This document shows positions 6,041 to 12,642 of a stretch of DNA of 13,609 nucleotides, one piece after another (the stretch's first letter is position 1; each line of letters starts with the position of its first letter). Source of the DNA: Actinomycetota bacterium (GTDB taxonomy: Bacteria; Actinomycetota; Acidimicrobiia; Acidimicrobiales; UBA8592); the NCBI GenBank assembly GCA_002712415.1, contig PATO01000003.1, forward strand, positions 67,717-81,325, read 5' to 3'. The notes below the pieces were generated by a model, which was given only the letters and a program-made list of their open reading frames with translations, had not been told where the DNA came from and ran no database searches. The translations under genes were made by a program, and so were the position numbers.

Positions 6041-6523
6041 TTAACTGATAGCACCAAGGACAGCAGAGCAGGTTGACACGTCGATGCTTCCCTCTTCTAC
6101 GGCAAGATGAGTTATTACCCCATCTTCAATTACTGCTGCGTATCTCTTCGAGCGGCTACCCATCCCAGCCCCAGATCCATCCATGGTAAGGCCCATTGCA
6201 GCTGTAAATTCACCATTACCATCTGAAAGCATTTGTATATCCTGTGCTCCGTAGGCTTCGCTCCATGCACCCATAACCCAAACATCATTTACTGCAACGC
6301 AGGCAACTAAGTCAACGCCTGCTCCAGCTAGATCAGCTGCGCCCTCGGTGTATGTAGGGAGATGAAGGTTAGAGCAACCCGGTGTAAAGGCTCCAGGCAC
6401 AGCGAACAAAACAACTTTTCCAGACCCTAAAATATCTCCGGAGTTTACAGGAGTTGGACGACCATCTTCGCCCAGTACTCGTATTTCAATATTTGGAATT
6501 GCGTCACCTACAGCTACGCCCAT
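6041..6523 (-). CDS. Peroxiredoxin, Prx5 type (atypical 2-Cys)
   Basis: Thiol peroxidase that reduces hydrogen peroxide and alkyl hydroperoxides using thioredoxin- or glutaredoxin-type donors; cytoplasmic. The protein has 160 residues, normal for Prx5/AHP1-like enzymes. The peroxidatic cysteine is Cys50 in the hallmark PGAFTPGCS. Other family blocks are DVWVMGAWSEAYG and SDGNGEFTAAMGL. Cys152 in STCSAVLGAI is placed like the resolving cysteine of human PRDX5, which would allow an intramolecular disulfide; that correspondence is by eye. The ATG at 6523 has a GAGGT sequence about 5 nt upstream. It is transcribed towards repeat copy 2 and away from the dioxygenase gene at 6689, with a 165-bp shared upstream region. 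Nothing suggests damage. Confidence 0.92.
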   Translation of the reverse strand: MGVAVGDAIPNIEIRVLGEDGRPTPVNSGDILGSGKVVLFAVPGAFTPGCSNLHLPTYTEGAADLAGAGVDLVACVAVNDVWVMGAWSEAYGAQDIQMLSDGNGEFTAAMGLTMDGSGAGMGSRSKRYAAVIEDGVITHLAVEEGSIDVSTCSAVLGAIS

Positions 6524-6542
6524 CGTTACCTCACTTTTATTC

Positions 6543-6572
6543 TAAGCTATAAACCTCACGAATCTTAGCTTA
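6543..6572. promoter_or_regulatory. Inverted repeat upstream of the peroxiredoxin gene
   Basis: TAAGCTA (6543-6549) and TAGCTTA (6566-6572) are perfect 7-bp inverted repeats separated by 16 bp, placed 20-49 bp upstream of the peroxiredoxin start in the divergent region. The centre-to-centre spacing is about two DNA turns (23 bp), which suits a dimeric regulator. Function is inferred from symmetry and position only. Confidence 0.3.
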
Positions 6573-6611
6573 AATCTGATACACCAACAACTCTTTGAAA
6601 TTCGTATCTTC

Positions 6612-6623
6612 TGCCAAATGGCA
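6612..6623. promoter_or_regulatory. Short palindrome in the peroxiredoxin/dioxygenase divergent region
   Basis: TGCCA-AA-TGGCA is a perfect 12-bp palindrome upstream of the putative -35 box of the dioxygenase gene at 6689. It could be an operator. A palindrome this short can arise by chance. Confidence 0.25.
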
Positions 6624-6638
6624 AGGGTAAGCATGCAA

Positions 6639-6667
6639 TTGTGGAGTGATAGTCTTTAGATTATATT
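6639..6667 (+). promoter_or_regulatory. Putative sigma70-type promoter for TauD copy 2
   Basis: TTGTGG (6639-6644) and TATATT (6662-6667) are separated by 17 bp. The implied transcript would begin near 6674, leaving a short leader that still contains the AAGGGGG ribosome-binding sequence before the GTG start. Consensus match is moderate. Confidence 0.35.
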
Positions 6668-6688
6668 TAACGTGGATAAGGGGGAAGG

Positions 6689-7516
6689 GTGAAAATAAAG
6701 AAGCTTACTGAACATATTGGGGCTGAAATCTTCGACATCAGAATTGACAGCCTCGAACAATCCGAAGTTGATGAAATTAAGGATGCGTGGCTCGCACACA
6801 AGGTCCTTGTCTTCCGCAACCAGCCGATTTCGGTCGAAGCACACATAGCATTCGGCAAACATTTCGGTGAACTCGAAATTCACCCGTTCGCGGACAATTT
6901 GGAAGATTACCCTGAAATTATTGTTTTGGAAGCTGGAGGCGACTCTCCTCGGCAAAATTACAATGCCGCTCAAGACTGGCACATAGATGTTTCCTTTCGC
7001 GAGAAGCCACCATTGGGTTCAGTTCTCAGAGGGAAAACTATTCCTAAACATGGTGGGGATACTCATTTCGCAAATGCAGCAGCTGCCTATGAAAGGCTTG
7101 ACTCTGATATCAAAAGTCGCGTCGATGACTTATTCGCTGTAAACGACTACACAAAAATGTTCGGACCAAGTACGCGCTTCAACAGTGAAGAAAGCCATGA
7201 AGAAAATAAGACTAAGTTCCCTCCAGTTCTGCACCCTGTCATCCGGACTCATCCAGAAACTGGCCTACGTTCAATTTTTACTAATAATTTTTTTACTAGC
7301 TATATTGATGGCCTTGATAGCGAAGAAAGCCAGTTCTTGTTAGCAGAATTAGCCAAGGCAGTCAGAGATAAGGAGCTTCATTTTAGCGTCCAATGGGAAC
7401 CTGAAACTTTTGTGATGTGGGATAACAGATGTGTCCAGCATGTTGCTACTGACGATTTCCTTCCGCTTTACAGGAGAATGGAACGTGTCACGATTGCCGG
7501 AGATCGTCCATTTTAG
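6689..7516 (+). CDS. TauD/TfdA-family Fe(II)/2-oxoglutarate dioxygenase (copy 2)
   Basis: Second complete TauD-type oxygenase, 275 residues, clearly paralogous to the one at 3007-3825. Shared blocks include HKVLVFRNQ, FGELEIHPFA and FVMWDNR. Iron ligands His98 and Asp100 (WHIDVSF) and His251 (QHVATDD) are present, and Arg266 (MERVTI) has the correct 15-residue spacing for 2-oxoglutarate binding. The start is the GTG at 6689: the family N-terminus (KIKKLTEHIGAEIFDI) begins there and AAGGGGG lies just upstream. Copy 1 has GGHVGLGD after HPFA where this one has DNLED, and the residues around the likely substrate pocket differ, so the two probably act on different substrates. Its TAG overlaps the stop of the convergent SCO6745-family gene by 4 bp. 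Substrate unknown. Confidence 0.88.
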   Translation: MKIKKLTEHIGAEIFDIRIDSLEQSEVDEIKDAWLAHKVLVFRNQPISVEAHIAFGKHFGELEIHPFADNLEDYPEIIVLEAGGDSPRQNYNAAQDWHIDVSFREKPPLGSVLRGKTIPKHGGDTHFANAAAAYERLDSDIKSRVDDLFAVNDYTKMFGPSTRFNSEESHEENKTKFPPVLHPVIRTHPETGLRSIFTNNFFTSYIDGLDSEESQFLLAELAKAVRDKELHFSVQWEPETFVMWDNRCVQHVATDDFLPLYRRMERVTIAGDRPF

Positions 7517-8391
7517 CTTGCCGAAGAATCATTTAACCGACGGGCCGCAGGCATCCATTTCGTGCCACCAGTCTCGTCAATCCTCCCCAGAAGAGTATCC
7601 CCTACTTTGTTGATCAGTTCTATAAAGTTCTTTGAGGAGGTCTCACCAAGGTGTCGCCACGCCAAAGAAGATATGTCATCAAGTTTATCTTCAAGTGATT
7701 GCCTGTAGGCAACACCTGACTGGGTTACTGTTTGCTCTCTTGCTAATCCGCGTTTTTCAAGATCCGCATAGGCATTTGAAATAGTTTCATCATCAGCACC
7801 TCGGCTTCTTGGTAACCAATCTTCCTCATAGGATCTTCTAGCTCCGTCCAAGATCCCAGCTTGGACTCCAGTTATACCCTCAGTTGTCAGCATTGCCCAG
7901 TGGGTATCTCCTCTCCATTCCCGTATACAGTTCACGGCTAACCAAGCATCAATCAGTGGGTCATCAAGGCGCCTGTGCCCTAGTTGCGCAGCATAAAGGA
8001 CTCTCCCAGATATTGGAAGTGACTTTGCAGCATCCCAGAGCACTTCATTCATCGAAGCAAGTTCATCACAAATATCCGGAGCATATTTCTTAAGTCCATT
8101 AGAAACGGCTGCGTCTCTAACTTGTATCGCATCCATTACATCGGCATGCTCATTCAGTAACTTGTAGCTAGCGTTAACAAATTCTGGGTGTATTGAATAA
8201 TACGCAGCTGACACTGAATCTGAACCGGCTTTCCCAAGTAGACCTGCTCTTGACGTGACGTAATAGCCAAAGCCATCGGGAATCCCAAGTTTGGTGTATG
8301 CATTGATGGCATCGGGGTCCCAGTAGATCCAACCAATCAATCTATGTGATACAAATGCTGCTTCCTTACTAATTTCTCTCCAGTCATTCAT
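7513..8391 (-). CDS. SCO6745-family protein
   Basis: 292 residues resembling the SCO6745 family, a mainly actinobacterial group of unknown function with helical, winged-helix-like content. The N-terminal block FVSHRLIGWIYWDPDAINAY followed by TKLGIPDGFGYYVTSRAGLLG matches the family pattern, as does WDAAKSLPISGRVLYAAQLG in the middle. The C-terminal part (ADDETISNAYADLEKRGLA) looks like a MarR-type winged helix, which underlies suggestions of regulation, but no DNA-binding role can be shown here. Start at 8391; the Shine-Dalgarno is weak. It lies 21 bp downstream of the DUF418 gene on the same strand, so cotranscription and perhaps coupling are likely. Its stop overlaps that of the convergent dioxygenase (7513-7516). 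Confidence 0.72.
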   Translation of the reverse strand: MNDWREISKEAAFVSHRLIGWIYWDPDAINAYTKLGIPDGFGYYVTSRAGLLGKAGSDSVSAAYYSIHPEFVNASYKLLNEHADVMDAIQVRDAAVSNGLKKYAPDICDELASMNEVLWDAAKSLPISGRVLYAAQLGHRRLDDPLIDAWLAVNCIREWRGDTHWAMLTTEGITGVQAGILDGARRSYEEDWLPRSRGADDETISNAYADLEKRGLAREQTVTQSGVAYRQSLEDKLDDISSLAWRHLGETSSKNFIELINKVGDTLLGRIDETGGTKWMPAARRLNDSSAS

Positions 8392-8412
8392 ACAGGCCAG
8401 CCCACTTTAATA

Positions 8413-9555
8413 TTAATTTTTAGATGTGGATCTCAAGAGAGGCTGGCGTGATCGATATGTTGCACATCGCCACATCCATTCAATAGGTCCGAACCGGAAT
8501 CGGGTCAACCACGCTTTTGACCAGAGGATCTGCACACCCCAAACGCAAATAATAAATAGCCACACTCCTGTTCGACTCATTTCGCTTTTCTCAAAGAGAG
8601 TAGCGAAGACTGTTATTCCAATAATTGTTTGCGTTATGTAATTGGTGAGAGCCATTTGCCCCACAGACCTGATTCTTGCTTTAAATCTATTGTCAGGTCT
8701 CATGTTCAATAAAGTTATGATGGCGACATATCCTATAGCTATTGGGATAGCTGCGATCGTGTTTGGGACTTGTCCGATAATGGCTACATCCGAATCGAAG
8801 TCGCCTGCTACCTGTATGAGAATACCGAAGATTGTAAGAGGGAAACCAAATGCAAAACATCTTCTAAGTAGACGTTGATAATACGACTTTTCTTTTGTTC
8901 CTGATATAAACCCTGACCGGTAAAGTCCAACGCCGATGAGCATTGCCCCCAAAGCCCTGCAAACACTGTCGAGAAGGAACCAGAATGCGACTTCGTCGCT
9001 CATTGGATTTGACGCGTACCAGAAGTCACCTAATGGGGCACTTCCATCGTTTACTAGGGATTGTGTGAGTATGCCGTTAAGCACTGTAAGACCAAAGAGT
9101 ATAGTACCAATTGAATAGAGAAATTTGCTTGACCTTTTACGCAGAAGATAAATAACGGGAGCGCATACTCCGTATATCACGAGAACATCGCCTTCCCAGA
9201 TCATGGTATGCAAGACCCCAATTGCTATTAACAAGAAATTGCGCCATAAAGTTAGTCTGAATGGTTTTCTTCCCTTCGCCTCGGCCCTATCGGCAAAGAG
9301 AACAATACCTGCGCCGAACAGCATTGAGAAGATAGCCATTGTCTTTTGATCAATGAATATTTCTCCGAAAATCCCAAAGATCCAGTCAAGCACGCTTTCT
9401 GTTCCTTGCGAATCCAGATTATTGTACGCAGGTTTCGGGAGGCCGAATGCTATTGCGTTCATTCCGAGTATTCCCAACGTTGCAAAACCTCTGACATAGT
9501 CAAGGTTGGTGATACGGTCCTGCTGTTGAGTTGCTGAGGGGTTTGCTTTATTCAT
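8413..9555 (-). CDS. DUF418-family integral membrane protein
   Basis: 380-residue polytopic membrane protein of the DUF418/YeiB type, function not established. The N-terminal hallmark NLDYVRGFATLGILGMNAI spans residues 17-35 and starts the first membrane segment. Further hydrophobic stretches lie near residues 72-88, 103-120, 124-137, 147-163, 188-213, 231-252, 257-284, 308-320 and 330-346. The C-terminal hallmark is visible as RSVGQMALTNYITQ (296-309) and GPIEWMWR (356-363). Family members have been proposed as transporters without firm evidence. The start at 9555 has no strong Shine-Dalgarno, but the N-terminus fits the family. It is the first gene of a two-gene minus-strand unit with the SCO6745-family gene. 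Confidence 0.86.
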   Translation of the reverse strand: MNKANPSATQQQDRITNLDYVRGFATLGILGMNAIAFGLPKPAYNNLDSQGTESVLDWIFGIFGEIFIDQKTMAIFSMLFGAGIVLFADRAEAKGRKPFRLTLWRNFLLIAIGVLHTMIWEGDVLVIYGVCAPVIYLLRKRSSKFLYSIGTILFGLTVLNGILTQSLVNDGSAPLGDFWYASNPMSDEVAFWFLLDSVCRALGAMLIGVGLYRSGFISGTKEKSYYQRLLRRCFAFGFPLTIFGILIQVAGDFDSDVAIIGQVPNTIAAIPIAIGYVAIITLLNMRPDNRFKARIRSVGQMALTNYITQTIIGITVFATLFEKSEMSRTGVWLFIICVWGVQILWSKAWLTRFRFGPIEWMWRCATYRSRQPLLRSTSKN

Positions 9556-9926
9556 AGTATTCTTGCGCTTCTCGTCTCGGCTATCTCTCTGCTTGAAGGG
9601 TAGGATGTTTATGTGTTCAGATCAAGGCCTGAAAAAAAAGGAAAGCGAAAGAAGAAGGAATGGACTGCACATAAAAGATCCAAACGTTGGAGGGACTATA
9701 ACGTTTGGTATCAACTCTGGAGACGGTGACGCTCAATTCCAGCACCAAGCCCTGCTGATGCCACTGCATGACAAGCGATAAGGACTTCACGCTTTTCAAT
9801 TGGACTTTTCCCCATCAGAAAAATTTAAACAAGTAATTTAAATACCGCATCCACTTTAGTCTTTTTCTTAGATTGATTACGAAAGGAAATTCCTTAGAAG
9901 TAATCTCTAAGCAAGGAGAGGATTTG
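9556..9926. other. 371-bp region without a convincing gene
   Basis: Lies between the divergent starts of the DUF418 gene and the split-barrel gene. Two short opposed open frames exist here (72 and 60 codons), but neither has a recognisable domain, and the plus-strand one lacks a clear ribosome-binding site and starts inside the likely promoter zone. The notable content is the inverted repeat at 9677-9712. The stretch just before 9873 is AT-rich, as expected for a promoter region. Confidence 0.5.
9677..9712. repeat. Strong inverted repeat (possible operator or RNA hairpin)
   Basis: CCAAACGTT (9680-9688) and AACGTTTGG (9700-9708) are perfect 9-bp inverted repeats with an 11-nt spacer. The symmetry extends to GATC...ATC with a single extra T, giving about 12 pairs with one bulge. 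It lies about 125 bp upstream of the DUF418 start and about 215 bp upstream of the split-barrel start. No T-tract follows on either strand. On the plus strand the loop contains GGAGGG, but no start codon follows at coding distance. Confidence 0.6.
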
Positions 9927-10460
9927 ATGACAAATACAGAAGAAAGTTTTGAAGATCTTAAAAATTGCGCTTTGACACCCGAGAGAGAACAGGAACTTTT
10001 AGACGCCCAACGTGAGTGCGTCTTCAGCTGGACGAATAAGAAGGGAGAAGCTGTCGGAGTTATAGTCTCTTATTTTAATCACGGCGGTAAAATATGGATG
10101 ACATGTGCTGAGTCAAGAGCTAGAGTCTCCGCTATCAAGAGATTTCCTCGCGCATCTGTTTGCATTACTAGTTCTGGCACCAGACTAGGTACTGGAAAAA
10201 CGATCACTTACAAGGGTGACTGCATTATTCACAAAGACAGAGAGACGCTTGACTGGTTTTACCCCGCCTTTGCGAGTGACCGCCGATCAACGCAAGAAGG
10301 CGTAGATGCTTACATCCAACACCTTGACTCCCCAGACAGAGTTGTTATCGAGTTTATACCTGACTGGAGATTAAGTTTTGACAGTGAGGCCCTGTGGGAG
10401 CGAGCTCCATTGGCCGCATCAGATAAGGATGACCCGAGAAATAGTGGCGTTGTTGACTAA
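9927..10460 (+). CDS. Pyridoxamine 5'-phosphate oxidase-like flavin/F420 split-barrel protein
   Basis: 177-residue protein of the PNPOx-like split-barrel fold, whose members bind FMN, F420 or haem and carry out small redox reactions. Seen directly: LTPEREQELLDAQRECVFSW at the N-terminus, then strands GEAVGVIVSYFNHGGKIWMT, then ARVSAIKRFPRASVCITSSG and TITYKGDCIIH. This is the usual order of the actinobacterial 'PNPOx family protein' group; the RxxAIxxxPRASV-type block is typical. I chose ATG 9927 over the upstream ATG at 9873 because AAGGAGAGG lies 5-6 nt before it and the extra 18 residues look non-homologous. The cofactor (FMN or F420) cannot be decided. It converges on the reductase-like gene, with stop codons overlapping at 10457-10460. 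Confidence 0.75.
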   Translation: MTNTEESFEDLKNCALTPEREQELLDAQRECVFSWTNKKGEAVGVIVSYFNHGGKIWMTCAESRARVSAIKRFPRASVCITSSGTRLGTGKTITYKGDCIIHKDRETLDWFYPAFASDRRSTQEGVDAYIQHLDSPDRVVIEFIPDWRLSFDSEALWERAPLAASDKDDPRNSGVVD

Positions 10461-11530
10461 GTAAATATTGTGTAGCTACCTTGGTCCGAAGTCACCATTG
10501 GAAGGTCGAGAAAAGTTTTTATCCCTGGTGGTGTAGCTTCGCACACTACTGACACCGAATTTGCACAATGAAAGCCGGTCAAGCTGATCCCCATGGCTGT
10601 ACGTTCCGGTTGCGTGGGTGCATCAAGCTTTACATCGACAACTAGATTGACATCACCCTCCAGATGTATTCTCCAACCCGAATCTTGAGGAATGTCCATT
10701 TCCCTCTCCAATCGATTCTGACTGAGATCATCCATAAACCAGATTTGCTCTTGGATGATTTCCGTCCCTTCCTTTGTCACCCCTATGTGCCGATAGTTAT
10801 TAAGACCTATGGTTCCTTTCCTGATCATTCCGGAAGCGGTCTCAATATCTTCGCTGGCAAGAACATAATTATGCTCTGCTGAATATTTGATTATTTCACT
10901 TTTTAGCCCCTCCGCAATCATATCTATGGGCTCATTCCAAAAGTTTGTGAGTAAATCTTTGACTGGATTGTTGTCTGCTTCCTCAGGTGTTCGGCCTAGA
11001 TTCATTAAATCTCGTACCACTCCCTCAGAACCATAATCTCTGCAATCGCCGTATTCTGTCATCGTGATCCTGTCTAATCTGTTGCATAAACCACTAAGTG
11101 TTAGAGGTAATTTTTCAGCGATACCTCCGGGATTGATTCCCGAAGCATGGAAATTTACGCCTCCTTGCTGGCATGCCTTTTGGATCAATAATGTTGATTC
11201 GCTATCTTGCACGAACGGAAACCAATATGGACATGGGGTTATTACGTGCTTACCCGACATTAAGATGGCACAGATCTCTTCCACGTCCCATGGCATCGGC
11301 GAGTAGATCACGCAATCGGCATCAGTGCTTAATATTTGGGTTGTGTCAACAGTGCAGATGATTTCAGTTGAGTCAAGATCAACAATTTGGCCAGCATCCT
11401 TACCGTCCTTGTCAGGCGAATACACCTTGACCGCAACTAGTTCAAGGTTGGGATTCCTTATGACAGCTCGAAGTGAAGCTTGTCCAGTTATTCCTGTCGC
11501 CCATTGAATCACTTTATACCTGTTGTTCAT
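10457..11530 (-). CDS. Dihydrodipicolinate reductase-like NAD(P)H-dependent dehydrogenase
   Basis: 357-residue oxidoreductase with an N-terminal Rossmann fold. YKVIQWATGITGQASLRAVI at residues 5-24 contains the dinucleotide-binding turn, in the DapB-N-like arrangement of 2,4-diaminopentanoate dehydrogenase and the actinobacterial 'NAD(P)H-dependent amine dehydrogenase family'. Further family-like blocks are LELVAVKVYSPDKDGKDAG, DADCVIYSPM, GKHVITPCPYWFP and INPGGIAEKLPLTLSG. It is too long and diverged to be the lysine-pathway DapB (about 250-270 residues). The ATG at 11530 follows AAGGGGAGA. It is divergent from the VOC/HD/hydrolase operon, with a 96-bp intergenic region likely carrying both promoters. 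Substrate unknown; an amine, imine or carbonyl compound is plausible. Confidence 0.78.
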   Translation of the reverse strand: MNNRYKVIQWATGITGQASLRAVIRNPNLELVAVKVYSPDKDGKDAGQIVDLDSTEIICTVDTTQILSTDADCVIYSPMPWDVEEICAILMSGKHVITPCPYWFPFVQDSESTLLIQKACQQGGVNFHASGINPGGIAEKLPLTLSGLCNRLDRITMTEYGDCRDYGSEGVVRDLMNLGRTPEEADNNPVKDLLTNFWNEPIDMIAEGLKSEIIKYSAEHNYVLASEDIETASGMIRKGTIGLNNYRHIGVTKEGTEIIQEQIWFMDDLSQNRLEREMDIPQDSGWRIHLEGDVNLVVDVKLDAPTQPERTAMGISLTGFHCANSVSVVCEATPPGIKTFLDLPMVTSDQGSYTIFT

Positions 11531-11626
11531 TTCTCTCCCCTTAGAGCAGATACGTATTAGTTGTTTGTGAAAAACTAGTGCATTTGCGTATGTTGTGAAA
11601 GAATTTATACAAAACTGGGAGGCAAG

Positions 11627-12046
11627 ATGACACAGATTTTAGGACAGTACTGCATTAACGTCAGAGATATTGATAAAGCTCTTGAGTTCTGGGAGGGAGT
11701 TTGCGAGTTGCCTCTTCAACACAGAACTGAAATACCAGGCGTTCTTGAGGCGGTTTTGCAAGCGGAACAGGGCGGGTCACGTATCCAATTAGCACAACAC
11801 TTAGAGAATGATGCCCCTATTGACATGGGGACTGCGATGTGGAAAATATATGTCAACACATCGGACTGTCAAAGGGTGTACGATCGCGCTATAGATGCTG
11901 GATGTGAGTCGGTAATGAAACCTGAGAAGCTTGAGAGGTGGCCTGTTACTGTCGCCTTCGTGAAAGATTTTGATGGGTATTTAATAGAATTTGTTGAACA
12001 TCATCAGGGAACAAGGCCAGGAGTGCCTGATCCAAAGAAAACTTGA
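11627..12046 (+). CDS. VOC-family (glyoxalase-fold) protein
   Basis: 139-residue protein with one full vicinal-oxygen-chelate domain made of two beta-alpha-beta-beta-beta halves. The first half reads QYCINVRDIDKALEFWEGVCEL, and the second KIYVNTSDCQRVYDRAIDAG to AFVKDFDGYLIEFVEH. Gln7 stands at the place of the first metal ligand and Glu121 (LIEFVE) at the last; the two middle ligand positions are not clearly conserved, so metal chemistry is uncertain. GGAGG lies 4 nt before the ATG. It is the first gene of a plus-strand operon, 23 bp before the HD-domain gene. VOC proteins include glyoxalases, ring-cleaving dioxygenases, epimerases and resistance proteins; I cannot choose among them. Confidence 0.82.
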   Translation: MTQILGQYCINVRDIDKALEFWEGVCELPLQHRTEIPGVLEAVLQAEQGGSRIQLAQHLENDAPIDMGTAMWKIYVNTSDCQRVYDRAIDAGCESVMKPEKLERWPVTVAFVKDFDGYLIEFVEHHQGTRPGVPDPKKT

Positions 12047-12069
12047 TTTAATCTAGGGAAGGTTATTAG

Positions 12070-12636
12070 ATGGGAACTACAGAGGACACAGTAAAGCGGG
12101 CAAACTTTAAATCTTTCGCAGAGTCAACGCGCGAAGATTGGCAACTGATTGTCTCGCAGAGAGAGCCGCTGATTAGCGCGTTACCGGGTCGAGTAACACA
12201 ACAGCTTGAACTGCTTAGGGATGACTTTGGAGGGTTTCCAGTTGATCGCCTTGAGCACAGTTTACAAACAGCGACTAGGGCTGAAAGAGATGGACGCAAT
12301 GATGAGTACGTTATGTGTGCCCTCATCCATGATATTGGCGACGTACTTACACCCCATAATCATCCAGATCTAGCTGCTGCGGTTCTTAAACCTTTTGTTT
12401 CGGAAGAAAATCACTGGATGGTAGCCCATCATGACGTTTTCCAGGGCTATTACTTTTGGCATCATCTCGGGGGCAATCGAAATGCGAGAGATGCGTTTGA
12501 AGGACATGAGTTCTATGATCATTGTGAAGAATTCTGCAGACTATACGATGCACCAGCTTTTGATTCATCATATGATTCGAATCCACTTGAACATTACATT
12601 CCGCTAATTAACGAATTTTTCACAAAAAATCCGTAA
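12070..12636 (+). CDS. HD-domain protein, putative PhnZ/MIOX-like diiron oxygenase
   Basis: 188-residue single HD domain. Candidate metal ligands in order are His63 (LEHSLQTA), His87-Asp88 (LIHDIGD), His96/His98, His120/His121 (VAHHDVFQGYY) and Asp165/Asp169 (FDSSYDSNPLE). The 24-residue gap from His63 to His87 equals that from His34 to His58 in PhnZ. The pattern LEHSLQTATRAERDG...VMCALIHDIGD resembles the HD oxygenases PhnZ and TmpB and myo-inositol oxygenase, which use a mixed-valent diiron centre to cleave C-P or C-C bonds. Ordinary HD phosphohydrolases remain possible. The start has GGAAGG about 7 nt upstream. It lies 23 bp after the VOC gene and 6 bp before the hydrolase gene, so all three are probably one transcript. 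No phosphonate genes are visible nearby. Substrate unknown. Confidence 0.76.
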   Translation: MGTTEDTVKRANFKSFAESTREDWQLIVSQREPLISALPGRVTQQLELLRDDFGGFPVDRLEHSLQTATRAERDGRNDEYVMCALIHDIGDVLTPHNHPDLAAAVLKPFVSEENHWMVAHHDVFQGYYFWHHLGGNRNARDAFEGHEFYDHCEEFCRLYDAPAFDSSYDSNPLEHYIPLINEFFTKNP

Positions 12637-12642
12637 ATTTGG

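Noticed and set aside
6014..6044. Inverted repeat TTAAGAC/GTCTTAA at the peroxiredoxin stop as a terminator
   Set aside because: Short stem, long loop, and no T-tract downstream on the minus strand.
4279..6044. Shared decamer AAGGTCTTAA near the stops of the lipoprotein and peroxiredoxin genes
   Set aside because: Ten bases only, at different distances from the large repeats; could be chance.
9563..9781. 72-codon open frame upstream of the split-barrel gene
   Set aside because: No domain, no convincing ribosome-binding site; composition and the inverted repeat inside it fit non-coding DNA better.
9873..9926. Earlier ATG for the split-barrel gene
   Set aside because: The ATG at 9927 has a strong AAGGAGAGG sequence at proper distance, while the extra 18 residues look unrelated to the family.
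11584..11611. Promoter-like TTGCGT-16-TATACA before the VOC gene
   Set aside because: Transcription would begin inside the ribosome-binding site, so it is unlikely to drive this start.
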